NCBI RefSeq assembly: GCF_023516595.1
Contig: NZ_JAMGBG010000011.1
Location: 62,001 to 126,000, forward strand
Source of the DNA: Streptomyces neyagawaensis
Lineage (GTDB): Bacteria > Actinomycetota > Actinomycetes > Streptomycetales > Streptomycetaceae
DNA: 64,000 bases
Direction: 5' to 3'
The notes beneath the pieces are model-generated. The model was not told the DNA's origin. It saw nothing but the letters and a program-made list of their open reading frames with translations, and did not search any database. This document shows, in pieces, positions 36,909-44,787 of this stretch. The position numbers were made by a program, and so were the translations under genes. Each line of letters starts with the position of its first letter. Position 1 is the first letter of the stretch.

Positions 36909-36946
36909 CGTTAATGCAAGCCAAGACGCCCACCGCAGGAGAGCCC

Positions 36947-37534
36947 ATGGCCCAGACCCGAGCACCGCGCGCAGACGCCGTCCGCAACCGCAAGAAGATC
37001 CTCGACGCGGCCCGCGAGCAGATCACCCTGCACGGCCCCGACACGGGCATGGACGAGATCGCAGCGGCGGCGGGCGTGGCCGTGGGCACCCTCTACCGGC
37101 ACTTCCCCACCAAGACCGACCTGGTCGCCGCCGTCGTCGCCGAATACATCACGCATGTCGCCGAAGCCGCCGAGGGCTCCCGTGAACGCCTCGCCTCCGG
37201 GTCGCGCGCGGTGGACGAGATCAGCGACTTCCTTGCCCGCGTCACGGAGGCGACCGCCACCAACCATGCCGTCAAGGCCGCCGCCCGCGCCCTCGGCGCC
37301 GAACCGGTCGACCGGGACGCCGAAGCGCGAGCAGCCGCCGCTCTGGCCGCGCTGATCCAGGCGGGGCAGGCCGACGGAGACATCCACCAGGACGTCACCG
37401 TCGACGACATCTACTTGCTCTTCAGCACCGCCCCCACCGACCAGCCGCCCGCCGCCCGCGCCCGCTGGCTCAGCCTGGTGCTGACCGGCCTGACCACCCA
37501 CACACGAACCGCGCACGAGAAGCCCGCCTCCTGA
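36947..37534 (+). CDS. TetR-family transcriptional regulator
   Basis: A 195-residue regulator. RADAVRNRKKILDAAREQIT begins the DNA-binding domain. DEIAAAAGVAVGTLYRHFPT forms the helix-turn-helix. The remainder is a helical ligand domain with the common ending AARARWLSLVLTGL. ATG 36947 (MAQTRAPRAD) has AGGAGA at good spacing. ATG 36914 would overlap the operator flank and lacks such a site. It should repress itself and the divergent SDR through the two palindromes. Confidence 0.9.
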   Translation: MAQTRAPRADAVRNRKKILDAAREQITLHGPDTGMDEIAAAAGVAVGTLYRHFPTKTDLVAAVVAEYITHVAEAAEGSRERLASGSRAVDEISDFLARVTEATATNHAVKAAARALGAEPVDRDAEARAAAALAALIQAGQADGDIHQDVTVDDIYLLFSTAPTDQPPAARARWLSLVLTGLTTHTRTAHEKPAS

Positions 37535-38067
37535 CCAGATGTCCTCCGGTCGCGGCGGCTGCACTGCCCAGACGCACGTCCGGCGGGCTGGTTCAAGACC
37601 TGGTCAACTGCCGGTTGGCTTCCCGGGTCTGCTGGGTGGTGACGACGTCGGCGGTGGCCTTTCCGATCGGCAGTCGCCGCCCCTTTCGGTAGGACTTACG
37701 GCGCCGCGTCCACCGACACCGCGCACGACAGCAAGCCACGCACCGTGGCCCCGGCCCGCAGGCGCGGCGTGCTGCCGAACGGATGGACGAGCGGATCCCT
37801 CCCCGTGGTGGCAGCCTGGGGAAAGCGGCGAGGCGCGACCTCGCCTCCGGCGCCCTTGGCAGCGGACGAACAGGTCGACGTGTTTGACGTGGCCAAACGT
37901 CGGCACCCGCCTGGAGGACGGCGACGGGGACACCCGTGTCTTCCTCACCGCCCTGCCGGGCCGGGCGCAGCACCACCCGGTTCGCACCGAGACCGACCTT
38001 GAGCACAGGAGCGCACTCCGTGGTGGGCGCACCGTGCCGGAGGACGCGGGCGCACTGGAGGTGTGCG
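37535..38067. other. Gap before acetate kinase, possibly a decayed gene
   Basis: No intact gene was recognised. The last ~150 bases before 38067 have coding-like third-position GC in the plus-strand frame that ends VPEDAGALEVCDEC, but no start or family is recognisable. This may be the degraded tail of a gene that once preceded ackA. Confidence 0.4.
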
Positions 38068-39270
38068 ATGAGTGCTGACCGCTCCGACGCGAGCCGTGAT
38101 GGTCACGTACTGGTCCTCGACGCCGGCTCTTCGAGCCTTCACATCGCTCTGTTCGCGGCGGACGGTGAACGGGTGGCGGATCGAGACGCCTCGGAGCCCC
38201 CGGGGCCTGCTGCGGCGGCGGAACTGCGGAACTTCCTCAGCGTGGTGCCGGCTCCCGCGGCGGTCGGTCACCGCATCGTCCACAGCGGTCCGCACCTGAC
38301 TGCGCATACGCTGATCGACGCACGCGTACGGGCTCTGCTGGCGGATGTCGCCGATCTCGCGCCGCTGCACGTGACCCCTGCCCTGCGGGTGGTCGATGCC
38401 GCACGAGAGCTCCTGCCCGACGTCCCTCATGTCGCCTGCTTCGACACTGTCTTTCACAAGGATCTGCCGGCGCCGGCGCGCACATACGCCGTGCCGGAGC
38501 GATGGCGAGCCGAATACGGGCTGCGCCGGTACGGCTTCCACGGGCTTTCCTACTCGTGGGCACTGCGGAGGACGGCGCAGGCCCTGGGCCGACCCGTCGA
38601 CAACCTCCAAGTCGTGCTCGTGCACCTGGGCGGCGGCTGCTCGGCCTGCGCCGTCCGGAACGGCCGCAGCGTGGACACCACCATGGGCTTCACTCCGCTG
38701 GAAGGCCTCGTGATGAGCCGGCGCAGTGGCAGCCTCGATCCCGGCGCGCTGCTGTGGCTGCAGCGGCGGCACGGTCTGAGCACGGACGAATTGGATGACA
38801 CACTCCACCGGCAGTCCGGTCTGCTCGGCCTTTCCGGATCCTCGGGAGACACCCGGGACCTGGTGCGCGCCCGTGCGGAGGGTGACGCCGCGGCCGCGTT
38901 GGCGTTGGCCACGTTCACACTCAGCTGCCGCAGGGGCATTGCCTCGATGGCAGCCTCGCTGGACCGGCTGGACGCGCTGGTCTTCACGGGGGAGATCGGC
39001 GAGGACCAGCCCGAGGTACGCGAGGAGATCTGCTCGGCCCTGACTGTTCTCGGTGTACGAGGCGGGCTGCTCGTCCCCGAACTGGAAGATCTGATGCGGG
39101 AAGGCCTCCGACGCATCGATCGCATCGATCAGGCGGTGAGGGGTGTCCCGGTCTTCGTGGTCGCAACCGGCGAGACACAGCAGATCGCCGCCGAGACCCG
39201 ACGGGTGCTGGGCATTGCTGACGGTGAGGTCCTCCAGCGGTCCGGCAACGGCACCGCCGACAACCGGTGA
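38068..39270 (+). CDS. ackA: Acetate kinase-like protein with altered motifs
   Basis: A 400-residue ASKHA-fold kinase. VLVLDAGSSSLHIALF, GHRIVHSG, CFDTVFHKDLP, RRYGFHGLSYSW and SVDTTMGFTPLEGLVMSRRS align with the acetate kinase motifs. Several changes are notable. HLGGGCSACAV stands for the usual HLGNGAS. FTGEIGEDQ replaces FTAGIGEN. The usual C-terminal TNEEL motif is replaced by VATGETQQIA. The last pattern is typical of a diverged actinobacterial subgroup. GGAGG precedes ATG 38068. Acetyl-phosphate/ATP interconversion is likely. No phosphotransacetylase or phosphoketolase gene is adjacent. Confidence 0.82.
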   Translation: MSADRSDASRDGHVLVLDAGSSSLHIALFAADGERVADRDASEPPGPAAAAELRNFLSVVPAPAAVGHRIVHSGPHLTAHTLIDARVRALLADVADLAPLHVTPALRVVDAARELLPDVPHVACFDTVFHKDLPAPARTYAVPERWRAEYGLRRYGFHGLSYSWALRRTAQALGRPVDNLQVVLVHLGGGCSACAVRNGRSVDTTMGFTPLEGLVMSRRSGSLDPGALLWLQRRHGLSTDELDDTLHRQSGLLGLSGSSGDTRDLVRARAEGDAAAALALATFTLSCRRGIASMAASLDRLDALVFTGEIGEDQPEVREEICSALTVLGVRGGLLVPELEDLMREGLRRIDRIDQAVRGVPVFVVATGETQQIAAETRRVLGIADGEVLQRSGNGTADNR

Positions 39271-39276
39271 CGCATC

Positions 39277-39667
<391 letters not shown>

Positions 39668-39723
39668 TGCTGCTGAACGGTCGACCACACGCGCGAGCCG
39701 ACAGCCACCCGAGGTGACCTCAC

Positions 39724-40623
39724 ATGACCGTGACCCGACCCGACGGCGTGACCCGACCCGACGGCGTGGGCGCCCCGCACCGGGGCGACCCCGGACTGTT
39801 CGGGCCCGACTCGGTGACCTGGCAGACGCACGGCGATCCCATGATGTGGATCGCCGGGGTCCGCGCCCTCTACCTCCAGGCCCTGCACCCCCGGGCCGTA
39901 CGCGGCGTCATGCAGAACTCCGACTTCCGCAAGGACGCCTGGGGCCGGCTGCTGCGCACCGCGGACTTCGTCGGCACCGTCTCGTACGGCACCACGGACG
40001 CCGCCGAGCGGGCCGCCGCCCGCGTCCGGAAGATCCACAGCATGCTCACGGCCGCCGACCCGGACACGGGGGAGCGGTACGGCGTCGACGAACCCGGACT
40101 GCTGCTGTGGGTGCACTGCGCCGAGATCGACTCCTACGTGCACATCCTGCTCCGCTCCGGCTTCCCCCTCGGTGAGGCGTCCACCGACCGGTACGTGGCC
40201 GAACAGCGTGTCAGCGCCCGCCTGATGGGGCTCGACCCGGCCGGTGTGCCCGGCAGCCGCGCCGAGTTGGCCGCGTACTTCGAACGGGTCCGCCCCGAAC
40301 TGGCCGCCGGGCCGGAAGCACGCGACGTGGACGACTTCCTGCGCCGCCCGCCCACCCACCCGTTGCTCGTACCGGCACGCGAAGCGCTCTGGCGGCGCGT
40401 GGCCGACCTGGCGTACGCCTCCCTGCCGCCGTACGCCCATGAGTTGTACGGCAGACCGGCCCCCGCGCCGGTGGTCGTCACCCGCCGCCTGCGCCGCACA
40501 GGCACCCTGCTGCGCGGCGTTCCCGCACGTCTGCGCTGGCAGCTCCCGCCCAAGCACATCCTGAGGGCCATGGCGCGGCTCGGCCCCGGCACCCGCCCGG
40601 CACCGTACAAAGTCATGAGATAG
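39724..40623 (+). CDS. MpaB-family oxygenase-like protein (DUF2236)
   Basis: A 299-residue protein. DSVTWQTHGDPMMWIAGVRA, then LYLQALHPRAVRGVMQNSDF and LLLWVHCAEIDSYV are the DUF2236 signatures. The conserved His and Asp residues are thought to bind heme or metal in relatives such as latex-clearing protein Lcp and fungal MpaB. GAGGTGA precedes the ATG by six bases. The first ten residues include a duplicated TRPDGV. Oxidative cleavage of a C=C bond in a lipid or terpenoid is the family activity. The substrate here is unknown. Confidence 0.85.
   Translation: MTVTRPDGVTRPDGVGAPHRGDPGLFGPDSVTWQTHGDPMMWIAGVRALYLQALHPRAVRGVMQNSDFRKDAWGRLLRTADFVGTVSYGTTDAAERAAARVRKIHSMLTAADPDTGERYGVDEPGLLLWVHCAEIDSYVHILLRSGFPLGEASTDRYVAEQRVSARLMGLDPAGVPGSRAELAAYFERVRPELAAGPEARDVDDFLRRPPTHPLLVPAREALWRRVADLAYASLPPYAHELYGRPAPAPVVVTRRLRRTGTLLRGVPARLRWQLPPKHILRAMARLGPGTRPAPYKVMR
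39730..39765 (+). repeat. 18-base tandem duplication at the MpaB N-terminus
   Basis: Two identical 18-base units, 39730-39747 and 39748-39765, each encode VTRPDG. This is in-frame slippage in a disordered leader and is unlikely to affect function. Confidence 0.85.
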
Positions 40624-40691
40624 GTCGCCATACTGGACATCGGACAAGCCAGGGGAGGGCGGGTCCGTACGGACGGGGGCGATCGTTGGCG

Positions 40692-42965
40692 ATGACGGAC
40701 ACCACGCTGATCCAGGGCCGGTACCGGCTGCTCGATCTGATCGGGCGTGGCGGCATGGGCGAGGTCTGGCGTGCGAGAGACGAGTCACTGGACCGCCAGG
40801 TCGCGGTCAAGTGCCTCAAACCCGTCAACACCCGGCCGGACCAGTCCGTCGCCGGTGTGCTCCGCGAGCGGTTCCGGCGGGAGGCGCGCGTCGCCGCCGG
40901 CCTCCAGCACCGGGGGGTGACCGTCGTCCATGACTTCGGCGAGTCCGACGGCGTGCTGTTCCTCGTGATGGAACTGCTGGAGGGCCGCAACCTCAGCCAG
41001 CTCCTGGAGGACAACAAGCAGCATCCGCTGCCCGTCGCCGATGTCGTCGAGGTGGCCGGACAGGTGGCCTCCGCCCTCGCCTACACCCACCGGCGGGGCA
41101 TCGTGCACCGCGACCTGAAGCCCGCCAACATCATGCGGCTGACCGACGGCACGGTGAAGATCTGCGACTTCGGGATCGCCCGCCTCGGCCGCGACGTCAC
41201 CTTCACCTCCCGCCTCACCAGCACCGGCATCGCGATGGGCACCCCCCACTACATGTCGCCGGAACAGATCAGCGGCGGCCAGGTCGACCGGCGCAGCGAC
41301 CTGTACTCGTTCGGCTGCGTCCTCTACGAGATCGCCACCGGGGTACCGCCGTTCGACCTGGACGACGCGTGGGCGGTCCTCATGGGCCACCGCGACACCG
41401 TGCCCCTGCCCCCGCGCAGCCACCGCGAGGACCTCCCCACGTACCTGGAGCGGCTCATCCTGGACCTGCTGGCCAAGCAACCGGAGGCCCGCCCCCAGGA
41501 CGCCCGCGAGCTGGCCCGCCGTATCGACGAGGGGCTTACGCCGGCGGTCCCAGCCCCCTTGGGCGCCCCCGGCCGCGCCCCCACGGCCGACCCCGTGCCG
41601 GTGACCCCGCTGCCCCAGGCCCGCCCCTACCCGGCCGCGGCGCGCGAGCCCCGGCTGCCGTCCTGGACCCAGGGCATGACCACCGGCCACAAGGCCACCG
41701 GCACCGGACCGCGCCTCACCCCGCCGGACGCCTCCGCCGGTCTCACGGGGGAGTGGATCACCCGCCCGGCCGCCGCACAGGCGGAGGAAGCCCTACGCGC
41801 CGAACGGCCCACCCCCTCACCGGAGCTGATCGCCACCCTGGCCGGGCGGCACAACGCGGGCCTGAGCCTGGGCCGCCTGGGCCGCTGGGCGGAGGCCGGG
41901 CAGGTGCACCGGGCGGTCGCCGCCGAACGGGAGCACGCCCTCGGTCCCGACCACCCCGACACCCTGGCCAGCCGCTACGAGGTCGGCTTCACCCTGAGCC
42001 GCACCGGCCGCCCCGCCGACGCGCTGCGCGAGTTCGCCCATGTCGCCCACGCCCGCGAGCGGTTCCTCGGCGCCGACCACCCCGACACGCTCGCCGCCCG
42101 GCAGGAGATGGCGTACGTCCTCGGCCAGCTGGGCCGCCACCACGAGGCCCACCAGGCGTACGCGTCCGTGCTCGCCACCCGGGAACGCCTCGCGGGCCCC
42201 GACCATCCGGACACCCTGCGCTGCCGCCACAACCTCGCTTTCACCCTCAGCAGGCTCGGCCTGCTGGAGGACGCGTACCGCACGGCGAGCGAGGTCGCCG
42301 CCGCCCGCACCCGCGTCCTCGGCGCCAACCACCCCGACACCCTCGTCACCCGCTTCGAGGTCGCCTGGGCGCTCGGCCAGCTGGGCCGCTGGCCCGAGGC
42401 GCTCCAGACCTACGAGGAGGTCGCCGAGGCCCGCTCCCAGGCACTCGGCCCCGACCACCCCGACACCCTCGCCGCCCGCCACGAGGTCGGGATCAGCCTC
42501 GGCCGGCTCGGCCGCAGCGCCCGGGCCCTGCCCCTCTACCGCGCCCTCGTCGACGACCGCGCCCGGGTCCACGGCCCCGACCATCCCGAGACCCTGCGCG
42601 CCCGTCACGGCCTCGGCGTCAACCTCGGCCGGCTCGGCCGCTGGGAGGAGGCCCTCGCCGAGTCCCGTGACGTGTGCGCCCTGCGCGCGCGGGTCCTCGG
42701 CGCCGACCATCCCGACACCCTGGTCAGCCGCCGCGAGGTCGCCGTCGGCCTCGGCTGGCTCGGACGCTGGGCCGACGCCCTCACCGAGTACCGGAGCGTC
42801 GCCGACGCCCGCGAACGGGTCCTCGGCGCCGACCACCCCGACGCCCTCGCCAGCCGCAACGACGAGGCCCACTGCCTGGAGCAGCTCGGCCGCGGCCCGG
42901 AAGCGGTGCGGCTCTACCGCAGGGTGGCGGCCTTGCGACAGCAGCGGGCACCAGGGTCCTTCTGA
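40692..42965 (+). CDS. Soluble Ser/Thr protein kinase with C-terminal TPR array
   Basis: A 757-residue protein. Residues ~8-275 are a Hanks-type kinase: LIGRGGMGEVWRARDESLDR, VAVKCLK, HRDLKPANIM, DFGIARLG and GTPHYMSPEQ, so all catalytic residues are present. A Pro/Ala-rich linker reaches ~385. From ~390 there are about eight 42-residue tetratricopeptide repeats of the kinesin-light-chain type, each with a version of LGADHPDTL...LGQLGRWxEAL. No membrane segment is present, so it is cytosolic, unlike PknB-type kinases. ATG 40692 is chosen over an upstream TTG. The TPR array should bind partner or substrate proteins. Confidence 0.93.
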   Translation: MTDTTLIQGRYRLLDLIGRGGMGEVWRARDESLDRQVAVKCLKPVNTRPDQSVAGVLRERFRREARVAAGLQHRGVTVVHDFGESDGVLFLVMELLEGRNLSQLLEDNKQHPLPVADVVEVAGQVASALAYTHRRGIVHRDLKPANIMRLTDGTVKICDFGIARLGRDVTFTSRLTSTGIAMGTPHYMSPEQISGGQVDRRSDLYSFGCVLYEIATGVPPFDLDDAWAVLMGHRDTVPLPPRSHREDLPTYLERLILDLLAKQPEARPQDARELARRIDEGLTPAVPAPLGAPGRAPTADPVPVTPLPQARPYPAAAREPRLPSWTQGMTTGHKATGTGPRLTPPDASAGLTGEWITRPAAAQAEEALRAERPTPSPELIATLAGRHNAGLSLGRLGRWAEAGQVHRAVAAEREHALGPDHPDTLASRYEVGFTLSRTGRPADALREFAHVAHARERFLGADHPDTLAARQEMAYVLGQLGRHHEAHQAYASVLATRERLAGPDHPDTLRCRHNLAFTLSRLGLLEDAYRTASEVAAARTRVLGANHPDTLVTRFEVAWALGQLGRWPEALQTYEEVAEARSQALGPDHPDTLAARHEVGISLGRLGRSARALPLYRALVDDRARVHGPDHPETLRARHGLGVNLGRLGRWEEALAESRDVCALRARVLGADHPDTLVSRREVAVGLGWLGRWADALTEYRSVADARERVLGADHPDALASRNDEAHCLEQLGRGPEAVRLYRRVAALRQQRAPGSF

Positions 42966-43053
42966 TGGATCTCCGCGGCGCCCGGCACGCCGGCGTTGGT
43001 CCACCTGCCCCGGCCCCCTGGCCGACCCCGATCGGCGCGTGTTACCAAGAGCC

Positions 43054-44664
43054 ATGCCTGCCACCCCCGCCCCACAAGCGCCGACCGGCCGCCCCGGACC
43101 CCGACCCCACGACTCCTACGACGCGGTGATCGTCGGAGGCGGCCACAACGGCCTGGTCGCCGCCGCCTACCTGGCCCGCGCCGGGCGGTCCGTGCTGGTC
43201 CTGGAGCGGCTCGGGCACACCGGCGGCGCAGCCGTCTCCACCCGCCCCTTCACCGGGGTCGACGCCCGGCTGTCGCGGTACTCCTACCTGGTCAGCCTTT
43301 TGCCCAAGAAGATCGTCCGGGATCTCGACCTCGACTTCCGCGTCCGGGGTCGCACGATCTCCTCGTACACCCCCGTCGAACGCGACGGCCGCCCCACCGG
43401 TCTGCTGGTCGGCGGCGGCGAGCGCCGCACCAGGGAGGCGTTTGCACGGCTGACCGGTTCGGGGCGCGAGTACGAGTCCTGGCAGCGCTTCTACGGCATG
43501 ACGGGCCGTGTCGCCGAACGCGTCTTCCCGACCCTCACCGAGCCGCTGCCCACCAGGGACGAGCTACGGGTCCGCATCGACGACGAGGACGCCTGGCGCG
43601 CCCTCTTCGAGGAGCCGATCGGCGTCGCCGTGGAGTCGGCCTTCCACGACGACCTGGTGCGCGGTGTCGTCCTCACCGACGCCCTGATCGGCACCTTCGC
43701 GGACGCCCACGACCCCACCCTCAGCCAGAACCGCTGTTTCCTCTACCACGTGATCGGCGGCGGCACGGGTGCCTGGGACGTCCCCGTCGGCGGCATGGGC
43801 GCCCTCACGGACGCCCTGGCCGCCGCCGCCCGCGCGGCCGGAGCGGTGCTCGCCACCGGCCACGAGGTACGGAAGATCGCCACCGACGGCCGGTCCGCCG
43901 AGATCACCTACCGGACACCGGACGGCGAAGGCACCGTCGCCGCCCGCCACGTCCTGGTCAACGCCTCACCCCGGGAACTCGCGACGCTGACCGGCGACAC
44001 GCCGCCGGAGCCCGCCGAGGGCGCACAGCTCAAGGTGAACATGCTGCTCAAGCGGCTCCCGAGGCTCCGGGACGGGTCCGTCGACCCGCGCGAGGCGTTC
44101 GCCGGCACCTTCCACATCGCCGAGGGCTACGACCAGCTGGCGACCTCCTACGCGCAGGCAGCCGCGGGCCGGCTCCCCGAGGCGCCGCCCTCCGAGATCT
44201 ACTGCCACTCCCTCACCGACCCGACGATCCTCGGCCTGGACCTGGTCGAGCAGGGCTACCAGACGCTCACCCTGTTCGGGCTGCACACCCCCGCGAGGCT
44301 GTTCGAGGCCGACAACGACGCCGTGCGCGAGGAACTCCTGAAGTCGACCCTCGCCCAGCTCGACACGCATCTCGCCGAGCCCCTCGCCGACTGCCTCGCC
44401 ACCGACGCCGAGGGCCGCCCCTGCATCGAGGCCAGGACCCCCCTCGACCTGGAACGCGACCTCGGCCTGCCCGGCGGCAACATCTTCCACCGCGCCCTCG
44501 CCTGGCCCCACACCCAGGAGGGCACCGGACGCTGGGGCGTGGAGACCCGCCACCCGAACGTGCTCCTGTGCGGCGCGGGCGCCGTACGCGGTGGCGGCGT
44601 CAGCGGGGTGCCGGGCCACAACGCGGCGATGGCGGCACTGGAGGCCCTCGGCGGTCCGTCCTGA
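43054..44664 (+). CDS. FAD-dependent desaturase/isomerase-like oxidoreductase (CrtI/PYROXD2 type)
   Basis: A 536-residue flavoprotein. YDAVIVGGGHNGLVAAAYLA is the dinucleotide site, followed by GHTGGAAVST. The protein ends with LLCGAGAVRGGGVSGVPGHN, the C-terminal flavin motif of the phytoene desaturase superfamily. The central region (LSQNRCFLYHVIGGGTGAWD, then VPVGGMGALTDALA) matches the PYROXD2-like branch. It is a lipid or isoprenoid redox enzyme by family, but no carotenoid genes are present. It follows the TPR kinase by 88 bases and may be co-transcribed. Confidence 0.85.
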   Translation: MPATPAPQAPTGRPGPRPHDSYDAVIVGGGHNGLVAAAYLARAGRSVLVLERLGHTGGAAVSTRPFTGVDARLSRYSYLVSLLPKKIVRDLDLDFRVRGRTISSYTPVERDGRPTGLLVGGGERRTREAFARLTGSGREYESWQRFYGMTGRVAERVFPTLTEPLPTRDELRVRIDDEDAWRALFEEPIGVAVESAFHDDLVRGVVLTDALIGTFADAHDPTLSQNRCFLYHVIGGGTGAWDVPVGGMGALTDALAAAARAAGAVLATGHEVRKIATDGRSAEITYRTPDGEGTVAARHVLVNASPRELATLTGDTPPEPAEGAQLKVNMLLKRLPRLRDGSVDPREAFAGTFHIAEGYDQLATSYAQAAAGRLPEAPPSEIYCHSLTDPTILGLDLVEQGYQTLTLFGLHTPARLFEADNDAVREELLKSTLAQLDTHLAEPLADCLATDAEGRPCIEARTPLDLERDLGLPGGNIFHRALAWPHTQEGTGRWGVETRHPNVLLCGAGAVRGGGVSGVPGHNAAMAALEALGGPS

Positions 44665-44787
44665 CCCGTGGGTGACCTCCGCTCTCGATCGCGCATTCCG
44701 GCCGGGCGGGCGACGCTGTAGGTACCTTTCCGTCCGCACCCGAGCCGAGTGTGCGGATACGGCTTCGTCCACAGAGTTGAGAACGCG

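Noticed and set aside
40692..42965. Repeated DNA in the TPR kinase as a CRISPR-like or satellite array
   Set aside because: The ~126-base periodicity is in frame and encodes TPR helices. There are no spacers.
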